Shown here in pieces: positions 1 through 5,730 of a stretch of 5,787 nucleotides of DNA. The notes under the pieces were generated by a model. The model saw only the letters and a list, made by a program, of their open reading frames with translations. It had not been told where the DNA came from and made no database searches. The DNA is from Vulcanimicrobiota bacterium (GTDB lineage: Bacteria; Vulcanimicrobiota; Vulcanimicrobiia; Vulcanimicrobiales; Vulcanimicrobiaceae), in assembly GCA_014305015.1 (NCBI GenBank), contig JACRUB010000038.1:1-5787 (forward strand). Reading direction: 5' to 3'. Within the stretch, counting starts at the first letter, position 1. The number at the start of each line of letters is the position of its first letter. The position numbers and the translations under genes are program-made.

Positions 1-349
1 CCTGGGTTTGCGACGGCGACATCGCAAGCAGAATGTACACAGTCTTCCCGCGATCAAAGGCCGCCGCCGCGACCGTGGCATCATCCCCAAGCCGCCCGCT
101 TAATGGGCTGTTCGAGACCACTGCCTCTTCGCTCGCAGCAACGGGCGCGTCTTCGCTTGCGGCAAAAGAATGCGCACCGTGCAGGCTACGCGCAAATTGA
201 ACTTGCGCGTCATTATGCGCATCGACCGGCACCGGCGGAGGCGCGGCGACCGTTTGCGCGGGCGTAACCGACGATCGGCCGCTCAAATATCCGCTGCCAA
301 GCGCCACGAGCGAGAACGCGATAACGATGAGGGAGAGCCACGTCCGCAT
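1..349 (-). CDS. Unidentified membrane-anchored or secreted protein, N-terminal part (partial)
   Basis: The frame opens at an ATG (349-347), seven bases after the rodA stop, and runs off the left edge with 116 complete codons. A weak AGG lies about ten bases before the ATG, overlapping the rodA stop region. Residues 1-20 (MRTWLSLIVIAFSLVALGSG) form one hydrophobic segment after a single Arg, fitting an uncleaved anchor or signal peptide. No cysteine occurs in the visible part, so it is not a lipoprotein. Residues ~28-90 are rich in Ala, Pro, Val, Ser and Glu, like an extended periplasmic linker. A folded domain may begin near AAFDRGKTVYILLAM (95-109). In actinobacterial clusters rodA is followed by pbpA, but I see no PBP dimerisation-domain signature and do not recognise the family. 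Position implies an envelope role, perhaps linked to RodA (inference). Confidence 0.72.
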   Translation of the reverse strand, partial: MRTWLSLIVIAFSLVALGSGYLSGRSSVTPAQTVAAPPPVPVDAHNDAQVQFARSLHGAHSFAASEDAPVAASEEAVVSNSPLSGRLGDDATVAAAAFDRGKTVYILLAMSPSQTQ

Positions 350-356
350 GAAAGGG

Positions 357-1598
357 TTACCTGATCAGCGCGCGAGATCGTCCACTCATTGCCCAAACGA
401 GCGCAATGAGCAAGAAATTTGCGACAAGCGAACTGCCACCATAGGACATGAACGGCAGCGTTATTCCGGTCAGCGTAAAGAGCCCGATCACTCCGCCGAC
501 GATTATGAAGACTTGAAATCCAATAATGCATGCGAGGCCGATGGCAAGCAATCGCGTGTAGAGATCCGGTTGCATCTGCGCGATGCGCAACACTCGCCAA
601 ACAAGCGCAAGATACAGCAGCAGTAAGATGACGGCACCGATGGCGCCGAACTCTTCACTCCACGCCGCATAGATATAATCGGTATACACTTCGGGAATAA
701 ATCCGGGATGCCCCATCCGATACCCCGTCCCAAGTAAACCGCCCGCCGCGAGCGAGTAGTATCCTTGGCTGGCCTGAAAGCCCGCCCCGAGCGGATCGGC
801 GAATGGGTTATGCCACACAGCAATGCGCCTCTGCACGTACGCAAAGTGATGGATCGCCCAATACGCGGCCATTCCAAAAATCGTCATGCTGCCGAGAATA
901 AGGTCGAAGCGCCTCGTTGCGACATACAAGATCGCCGCAAAGGTTGCCAGCAGCAAGGTCGCCATTCCCAAATCGCGTTCGAACACCAGAATCGCCATGG
1001 ACAGGCCCCAGCCGATAAAGAGCGGCCCAAGATACTTCAGATTGGCACGAATTGACCACGGTTTCGCGTGCGCGATAACGTCAGCCGTTTCCGCCAAATA
1101 TGCGGCGAGGAAAAACACGATGAAGAGCTTGATTAATTCGATCGGTTCGTATTGCACGGGCCCGATGCGAATCCAGAGCTTGGCCCCGTTGACTTCTTGT
1201 CCGAAGAGCGCAAGCAAAACGAACAACAAAATTGATCCGAGAACCCACACGTACTTATAAGACGCGAGCGTTCGAAATTTTGAGAATGCCGGGCCTGCTG
1301 CGATCGCGAGCCCTAGTGAAATGAGAAGCCACAGTTGCTGCTTGTGCGCGTGCTCCGGCGAGAGGCGCGCGAGCATCGTTAGCCCGAGTGCAGAAATGAT
1401 GATGGCAATTGCCGGAAGCATATCGTCGCGCTGGGAGTCCGTGGGTTGCCACGAAACCCACGCAATCCCAAGGACCGCGAGAACCAGCAACAGCCAACCC
1501 GGTCCAAGCGAACCGGCCGGCGCCATATGGAGTAAGAATGCAGCAATCAAGAGCGCCACGAAAATGGGCGCTAAGCGGCGGATCCACATTGCGGTCAC
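357..1598 (-). CDS. rodA: RodA/FtsW-family SEDS peptidoglycan glycosyltransferase
   Basis: Integral membrane enzyme that polymerises lipid II into glycan strands, usually with a class B PBP. From the GTG at 1598 it is 413 residues. I count about twelve hydrophobic segments, two or so at the N-terminus beyond the ten-helix core, as in some long actinobacterial members. SEDS signatures are: NGAKLWIRIGPVQYEPIELIKL (137-158), FERDLGMATLL (206-216), the extracellular loop ending GFIPEVYTDYIYAAWSEEFG (299-318, with the conserved Asp D307) and LPFMSYGGSSLVANF (381-395). I favour RodA over FtsW because of the fha/pstP-type neighbourhood; sequence alone does not settle it. The GTG at 1598 overlaps the upstream stop as GTGA, matching other junctions. 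An ATG at 1589, three codons in, is the alternative. The frame stays open up to 1766, but that extension only shadows the previous gene. The stop is TAA. Confidence 0.93.
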   Translation of the reverse strand: MTAMWIRRLAPIFVALLIAAFLLHMAPAGSLGPGWLLLVLAVLGIAWVSWQPTDSQRDDMLPAIAIIISALGLTMLARLSPEHAHKQQLWLLISLGLAIAAGPAFSKFRTLASYKYVWVLGSILLFVLLALFGQEVNGAKLWIRIGPVQYEPIELIKLFIVFFLAAYLAETADVIAHAKPWSIRANLKYLGPLFIGWGLSMAILVFERDLGMATLLLATFAAILYVATRRFDLILGSMTIFGMAAYWAIHHFAYVQRRIAVWHNPFADPLGAGFQASQGYYSLAAGGLLGTGYRMGHPGFIPEVYTDYIYAAWSEEFGAIGAVILLLLYLALVWRVLRIAQMQPDLYTRLLAIGLACIIGFQVFIIVGGVIGLFTLTGITLPFMSYGGSSLVANFLLIALVWAMSGRSRALIR

Positions 1599-2365
1599 GA
1601 AATCAGCAGGATGCCTAAAGCAAAAACAACGCCCGCAACGATCTGGCCAACCGTGAGCGCAGGCAAATGCGGAATATGTGCATCGGCATGATCGATGGGA
1701 GAGACCGGAATGACCGCCATCGTGCGGTCGCCGAATTCCATCGGCGTTTGCCCGTGCAATAACCACGCGGAAAGCGCCCGGCGGTCTTCAAACCCGGCCA
1801 GACGTTTATTTGAGAGGACGATCGAGTCGCCGGCCGAGGCGCGGAAACTGCAGACACTGAGTTCCACATGAGGCGCCGAACCCAGCGCGCGCGTTAAAAT
1901 CGGCGGATGCGCGCTTACCGCAACTGCACGGCCGACCGGCACATCAAACGTGTACGAGTCGTCTTTGGTGAGCGAGATCATGTAGCCGCCGCGAGAAAGA
2001 TAAGCCGCAGTATTTCCGAGATGCGCGAGATAGGCGCGTTCGCGGGCGAGCAAAATAAGCGTGAGCGATGCACCGCAAGTGACGTAATCCTCGTGCGACG
2101 CGCTACGCAAATACAACTGCGTGTTTAGGCGCGAAAAGAGCGAGACGAGGAGTTGCGTCACAACTTTGGGGCGTTCGAGCTGGGCGGCAAAACGCGGATT
2201 GCGCGACTTTGCAAGAAGGGCTGCGTGCAGTTGAGTAAGCGCGGCCTCTTCAATGCGCACCCCGTCGACCGAACCAAACCCATCGCAGACCGCAAACGCG
2301 CGCACGCCGGAGCCCAGCGTTTCCGCCATGCACCGCCGCCGCTCTCCGCTTATGGTCAGTTCCAC
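1595..2365 (-). CDS. PP2C-fold (PstP-like) membrane protein, probable pseudophosphatase
   Basis: A 256-residue protein in the position held by pstP in actinobacterial clusters. PP2C landmarks appear in order: AVCDGFGSVDG (22-32, for VADGMGG), TCGASLTLILLARERAYLAHLGNTAAYL (for GTT...HVGDSRAYL), SLTKDDSYTF, LTRALG, AGDSIVLSNKRL (for GDxLLLCSDGL) and FGDRTMAVIPV (for DNVTVVVV). PP2C enzymes such as PstP bind two metals through four Asp. Here D28 and D213 remain but the GDSR and SDGL aspartates are N118 and N186, and the N-terminal RxxNED motif is not recognisable. The fold is probably kept but metal-dependent catalysis is doubtful. Residues ~237-255 form one hydrophobic helix ending the protein, so the PP2C domain should face the cytoplasm with almost no extracellular part. 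The GTG at 2365 overlaps fhaB by ten bases; the stop overlaps the rodA GTG. It could act as a scaffold or regulator, or retain weak activity. The fold assignment is good; inactivity is inferred. Confidence 0.78.
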   Translation of the reverse strand: MELTISGERRRCMAETLGSGVRAFAVCDGFGSVDGVRIEEAALTQLHAALLAKSRNPRFAAQLERPKVVTQLLVSLFSRLNTQLYLRSASHEDYVTCGASLTLILLARERAYLAHLGNTAAYLSRGGYMISLTKDDSYTFDVPVGRAVAVSAHPPILTRALGSAPHVELSVCSFRASAGDSIVLSNKRLAGFEDRRALSAWLLHGQTPMEFGDRTMAVIPVSPIDHADAHIPHLPALTVGQIVAGVVFALGILLIS

Positions 2366-2778
2366 GTTCTGCTTCCTAAGAATACAATTCGGGCGGATCC
2401 AACGTCGATCCGATCGCCGGGCCGCAGTTCTATACTTTCCCTGATTGGCTGTCCATTTAAAGTGGTTCCGTTGCTACTTTGCAGATCCGTGATGAACACC
2501 ACTGCGCCGTCGCTCTCAAAGCGAGCGTGACGGCGGCTAACCTCCGGATCCATTACGAGTAAGTCCGCGTCCGTGGCGCGTCCCACGACTAGCGGACAGA
2601 GGCCTTCGACACGGCGGCTGCGGCCCCGCTCGATTACCTCGAGCTCGATCGCGAGGGGGCGGTCAGGCGAGGCGGACGGGGCGAGCGCCCGGCCCCCTCG
2701 TAACGCAAAAACGGCAAAAGCCGCCAGCGCCAGGACGGCCTCGACCGAACCGGCCCGCATCGCTGCGGCAAAGGTCAC
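2356..2778 (-). CDS. fhaB: FhaB-like membrane-anchored FHA-domain protein
   Basis: A 140-residue protein with one hydrophobic segment at about residues 9-26 followed by Arg residues, then a short linker and a single FHA domain at ~43-136. This is the layout of actinobacterial FhaB (FipA): a membrane anchor with a cytoplasmic FHA. The binding residues are intact: GR at 66-67, S81, R82 and H84 in SRRHARF, and N103 in SSNGTTLNG. Apart from Thr2, no Thr occurs N-terminal to the FHA, so the conserved N-terminal phospho-Thr motif that lets GarA/OdhI-type proteins bind themselves is absent. Translation starts at the GTG at 2778, which overlaps the fhaA stop as GTGA; an internal ATG at codon 7 is an alternative start. 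Its end overlaps the next gene by ten bases. Probable role: recruit a phosphorylated partner to the membrane near the elongation machinery (inference). Confidence 0.85.
   Translation of the reverse strand: MTFAAAMRAGSVEAVLALAAFAVFALRGGRALAPSASPDRPLAIELEVIERGRSRRVEGLCPLVVGRATDADLLVMDPEVSRRHARFESDGAVVFITDLQSSNGTTLNGQPIRESIELRPGDRIDVGSARIVFLGSRTWN
2374..2377 (-). promoter_or_regulatory. Shine-Dalgarno deciding the PP2C-like start
   Basis: AGGA on the minus strand, eight bases before the GTG at 2365. It is the best-spaced ribosome site at any clearly defined start in the window. It supports the GTG start inside the end of fhaB over the downstream ATG at codon 13. Confidence 0.6.
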
Positions 2779-3485
2779 GAGGGCACTTCTTCAAACCGCA
2801 ACGATGTATTGCCGAGCGTGATAACACTGCCGCCGTGCAGAGGCACACGGCCGCTCACCTTGCGACCGTCGATGAGCGTACCGTTCGTAGAATCCAGATC
2901 GACGAGCGTCGCTTGGTCTTTTTGGGCTTCGATGCGCGCATGCTGGCGCGAAACGCGTGGATCCCCGAGAACAATATCATTGCTTTTGTTGCGCCCGATG
3001 GAGATTTGATCTTTGAGCGGGTACACCGCATCAACCGGGAGCCCGCGCACCATGCGCAAGCAAAACGTTTTCGCGCTAAGGACATCTGCCGCTTTCGCGA
3101 CTACCGGTTCCGCAGACTCCTCAGCGGCCGACGCATCGATCTCGACAGCGCCCGCGACAATGGCGGCCTCTTCGCGAAGCCGCACAACGACCGGCGGGGA
3201 GAGCGTGATCGACACGAGGCGCGCCATATCCTCGAGCAGCGCCGCCCATTCCTCTTCCAAATAGAGCTGATGCGGCTTGAGGCGGTCATAGTCTTCCGAG
3301 TTTACGCGCACGGTATAGCGCGAAGGTGCAAAGGCGCGGTCGCCTTCGTGCGTTGTGCGCGCCTCCATGGTGGAAACAAGTTTGCGTGCGATGTGCGCGG
3401 GCTCGAGATCGCTTGGAAATGTGCGCGCGAATGTCTGCTCGATAAAGGCAGCACATGCTTCCTCGATGCGAGCGAACCAGCTCAT
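2775..3485 (-). CDS. fhaA: FhaA-like protein: DUF3662 domain plus FHA domain
   Basis: Cytoplasmic phosphothreonine-binding adaptor. Residues ~1-112 match the FhaA N-terminal (DUF3662) domain, starting MSWFARIEEACAAFIEQTF and containing AHIARKLVSTME. Residues ~113-138 are an Ala/Glu/Val-rich linker, and ~140-234 a C-terminal FHA domain. The phosphopeptide-contact residues are all present: GR at 164-165, the SRQH stretch with S179, R180 and H182, and N201 in DSTNGTLIDG, so it should bind pThr. At 236 residues it is much shorter than mycobacterial FhaA because the linker is short. In mycobacteria FhaA is a substrate of PknB and binds the phosphorylated pseudokinase region of MviN/MurJ, which controls peptidoglycan synthesis; a similar role here is inferred from domains and from the downstream rodA. 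The ATG at 3485 overlaps the rsmB stop by four bases. The domain assignment is strong; the partner is unknown. Confidence 0.88.
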   Translation of the reverse strand: MSWFARIEEACAAFIEQTFARTFPSDLEPAHIARKLVSTMEARTTHEGDRAFAPSRYTVRVNSEDYDRLKPHQLYLEEEWAALLEDMARLVSITLSPPVVVRLREEAAIVAGAVEIDASAAEESAEPVVAKAADVLSAKTFCLRMVRGLPVDAVYPLKDQISIGRNKSNDIVLGDPRVSRQHARIEAQKDQATLVDLDSTNGTLIDGRKVSGRVPLHGGSVITLGNTSLRFEEVPS

Positions 3486-4810
3486 GCGCCGCGCTCGAGC
3501 CTCGCGATATAAAATCCATCGCGGCCGTCGATCCCCGGCGGGATGACAACGTCACCGGAGGCGCTGAGCATTTCCTCGTACCGGCCCGGAATGAGTCCGC
3601 GAGAAAAGTTGTTTCGCGATAAGAAGGCTTCCACTATATCGTCGCTTTCGCGCGGATCCGTCGAGCAGACCGCATAAATCAATACGCCGCCCGGATGCAA
3701 ATGTGACGCTGCTTGCTCGAGAAGGCTGCGTTGCAGTTCGGCCAAACGGGCACCGTCTTCTGCTGCTTTGCGCCAGCGCGCTTCTGGATGGCGTCCGAAC
3801 GTCCCGGTTCCCGAACACGGCGCATCCAAGATGACACGCTCGAAGAAGTCATCGACCACCGGCTGCGTAGCATCCCCGATCACGACAGCGGCCGCGATTC
3901 CGCCGGCCTCCAATCGTTTTTGTAACACTGCCGCTTTTCGCGAGTCTTTTTCGACACACGTTAGGCGGCCCTCACCTCCGAGTCGTGACCCTTCTTGCAA
4001 CGCTTTGTTGCCGCGGCCGCTGCACAGATCCAACAGCGACTCGCCGGACTGCGGATTCATAACATCGACGGGCATTGCGGCGGATTCACTATGCACGACC
4101 CAGGCACCGGCGGCATCGCTCTCGTTGCTTTGCGCGTATGCCGCGTTCTGCAACAAGAGTGTATCTTCGACAAACCTCGAGCGGTTCGTTTGGATCCCCT
4201 TGCCGGCAAACGTTTTCTCGACCGCTTCGAGATCGGTGCGAAGCGCGTTGATGGAAACCGCTGCTCGCGCCGGCGCGTTCATCCCTTCGAGCATCTCTTC
4301 GAGACGGTCCCCACCGAAACGAGCGCGCCACTGTTTTACGATCCACGTCGGAAACGAGTGTTTGATGCCAAGGTAGTCGTCAGTATCCTTAAATGCTTGC
4401 GCTTGGGGTGCCTCCGGTTTATCGCGCAAAAATCCGCGCAACACGGCGTTCACCAGCCCGGCGGTTCCTCGATGCCCGAATTTCTTTGCAAGGCCGACGT
4501 ATTCACTGACGACGGCGTGTTCCGGCGAGCGCATGAAGAGCAATTCGTAAATGGCCAAGTGCAAGATTTCGTTGATGACCGGAGGCAGCGCTTTGTCGCG
4601 CTTCTCGATGTACGGGTGCAAATACCACTCGGTCAGGCGACGCATCTTGATCGCGCCGTAGGCGAGTTCCGTTGCGAACCCGCGATCTCGTGCATCGACG
4701 CTGATCTTGCGCAGATGGTAGTTGAGCGATTCTTGCGCCGTGCGGCGCTGAGCCGGTTCAAGATTGAAGACGTCGCGCACCACGGCGAGCCCAACGGTAC
4801 GGGCGCTCAT
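3482..4810 (-). CDS. rsmB: 16S rRNA (cytosine-967-C5)-methyltransferase RsmB
   Basis: SAM-dependent enzyme that makes m5C967 in 16S rRNA during small-subunit assembly. At 442 residues it has the usual length. Residues ~5-130 form the NusB-like RNA-binding domain seen at the N-terminus of RsmB (ARDRGFATELAYGAI, then SEYVGLAKKFGHRGTAGLVNAVLRG). Residues ~150-440 are the Rossmann methyltransferase. These include the HSFPTWIVKQW segment, the SAM loop at 260-269, an acidic end of strand 2 (CVEKD), motif IV DAPCSGTG (C332) and motif VI YAVCST (C382, the expected nucleophile by family comparison). The SAM loop reads DLCSGRGNKA rather than the common DLCAAPGGKT, a variant discussed in the findings. 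The ATG at 4810 overlaps the fmt stop by four bases and the stop overlaps the next start by four, so translation is probably coupled. Fmt-RsmB adjacency is widespread and supports the assignment. Confidence 0.94.
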   Translation of the reverse strand: MSARTVGLAVVRDVFNLEPAQRRTAQESLNYHLRKISVDARDRGFATELAYGAIKMRRLTEWYLHPYIEKRDKALPPVINEILHLAIYELLFMRSPEHAVVSEYVGLAKKFGHRGTAGLVNAVLRGFLRDKPEAPQAQAFKDTDDYLGIKHSFPTWIVKQWRARFGGDRLEEMLEGMNAPARAAVSINALRTDLEAVEKTFAGKGIQTNRSRFVEDTLLLQNAAYAQSNESDAAGAWVVHSESAAMPVDVMNPQSGESLLDLCSGRGNKALQEGSRLGGEGRLTCVEKDSRKAAVLQKRLEAGGIAAAVVIGDATQPVVDDFFERVILDAPCSGTGTFGRHPEARWRKAAEDGARLAELQRSLLEQAASHLHPGGVLIYAVCSTDPRESDDIVEAFLSRNNFSRGLIPGRYEEMLSASGDVVIPPGIDGRDGFYIARLERGA

Positions 4811-5730
4811 TTGGCTTGTTTGTCCTGGATTTCGCGGCGATAATATTCATACCCCGATTCCCGGGGCTTGCCGGGTGAGGTCAGTTCTAAAATGGCGACC
4901 GCGTCATCGCCACATTTGACGGTCAGCATCTGCGCTCCGGTGCTTAGCGCGATATGACCGGGCAACGCAGGCTCTTGGGGCAACGGCCACACGACACGCT
5001 GCGCGGCAAAGATTTTAGCCGGCATCCCGTTGAGCTCCGCGCGTGCCGCCGGACGCGGAGAATACGCTCGCACCATATTTACGAGAGAAACGGCATTCCG
5101 GCCCCAATCGATGCGCAAGTCTTCTTTCTTGATGGGTTTTGTTATCGATGGTTCACCCGTTTGGGGGCGCATAGTGAGGGTTCTACCCTTGGTTTGCTCC
5201 AAAGTCTTTGCGAGCAGGTTTGCGCCGTGTTCCGCAAGGCGGTCATGGAGCGCGCCATAATGTTCTTGCGGAAAAATCGCGATGCGTTCTTGCAGCACGA
5301 TCGGTCCCGTGTCCATGCCGGCGTCCATCATCATGATCGTAACGCCCGTCTCTGTGTCTCCGTTGAGGAGAGCCGTCTGTATTGGGGTTGCACCGCGATA
5401 CTTTGGCAGCAAGCTTGGGTGCACGTTGAGTGCACCGAGCTTCGGCATCTCGAGCAACGCAGCCGGCAGAATCTTCCCGTACGATGCCAGCGCAAAAAGA
5501 TCGTACTGCTCGCCGGCGTGTTCTTGCACGAAGGTCTTGAGCGACGTTGGTTGGTGAACCGGGATACCGAGTTCGAGCGCCGCTTTCTTCACGGGGGTCG
5601 GCGTGAGTTTTTGACCGCGACCTGCAGGGCGGTCGGGTTGCGTTACTACTCCCGCCAATTCTGTTGCCTGCGCGACCGCGCGCAAACTCGGAACGGCGAA
5701 CTCGCTCGTTCCAAAAAACAGGGTTCTAAC
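4807..5730 (-). CDS. fmt: Methionyl-tRNA formyltransferase
   Basis: Transfers a formyl group from 10-formyltetrahydrofolate to Met-tRNA(fMet) in the cytoplasm, giving the initiator tRNA. The N-terminal Rossmann strand reads RTLFFGTSEFAVPSL, followed by VVTQPDRPAGRG. The active-site block is NVHPSLLPKYRGATPIQ, then TGVTIMMMDAGMDTG. Counting from position 5730, the catalytic Asn, His and Asp are about N102, H104 and D140, and the SLLP folate-site motif is present. A C-terminal tRNA-binding domain fills the remaining third. Total length is about 307 residues, normal for the family. The start is unresolved: no in-frame ATG, GTG or TTG lies before the TTG at 5685, and that TTG would delete the first Rossmann strand. 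I placed the start at the GTT at 5730 because family alignment and a GGAG six bases upstream point there. A CTG at 5721 or a start beyond the window are alternatives. The stop overlaps the rsmB start as ATGA. The function is near certain; the 5' end is not. Confidence 0.93.
   Translation of the reverse strand, partial: VRTLFFGTSEFAVPSLRAVAQATELAGVVTQPDRPAGRGQKLTPTPVKKAALELGIPVHQPTSLKTFVQEHAGEQYDLFALASYGKILPAALLEMPKLGALNVHPSLLPKYRGATPIQTALLNGDTETGVTIMMMDAGMDTGPIVLQERIAIFPQEHYGALHDRLAEHGANLLAKTLEQTKGRTLTMRPQTGEPSITKPIKKEDLRIDWGRNAVSLVNMVRAYSPRPAARAELNGMPAKIFAAQRVVWPLPQEPALPGHIALSTGAQMLTVKCGDDAVAILELTSPGKPRESGYEYYRREIQDKQAK

Noticed and set aside
345..365. Terminator or promoter between rodA and the last gene
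   Set aside because: Only seven bases separate the two genes, with no inverted repeat or T-run and no convincing -10/-35 pair.
1599..1766. N-terminal extension of RodA back to an ATG at 1766
   Set aside because: The added 56 residues are Cys/His/Arg-rich, unlike any SEDS N-terminus, and fully overlap the PP2C-like gene in another frame. The GTGA overlap at 1598 fits the operon's pattern.
2835..3512. A 225-residue plus-strand open frame
   Set aside because: It lies antisense to fhaA, whose DUF3662 and FHA domains are clear. No independent signal supports it.
1580..4197. Six GGATCC hexamers (1580, 2395, 2546, 2959, 3654, 4192)
   Set aside because: This is more than the one or two expected by chance, but all fall inside coding sequence, in different codon contexts and with irregular spacing. 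I see no motif beyond the hexamer, so I treat it as composition.
3995..4843. A 282-residue plus-strand open frame
   Set aside because: It lies antisense to rsmB, whose protein is clearly recognisable. Its translation is rich in Arg, Cys and His with no domain pattern, typical of an antisense shadow in GC-rich coding DNA.
4807..5685. TTG at 5685 as the fmt start
   Set aside because: It would remove the conserved first Rossmann strand and its GTSEFAVPS loop, which are encoded in frame just upstream.
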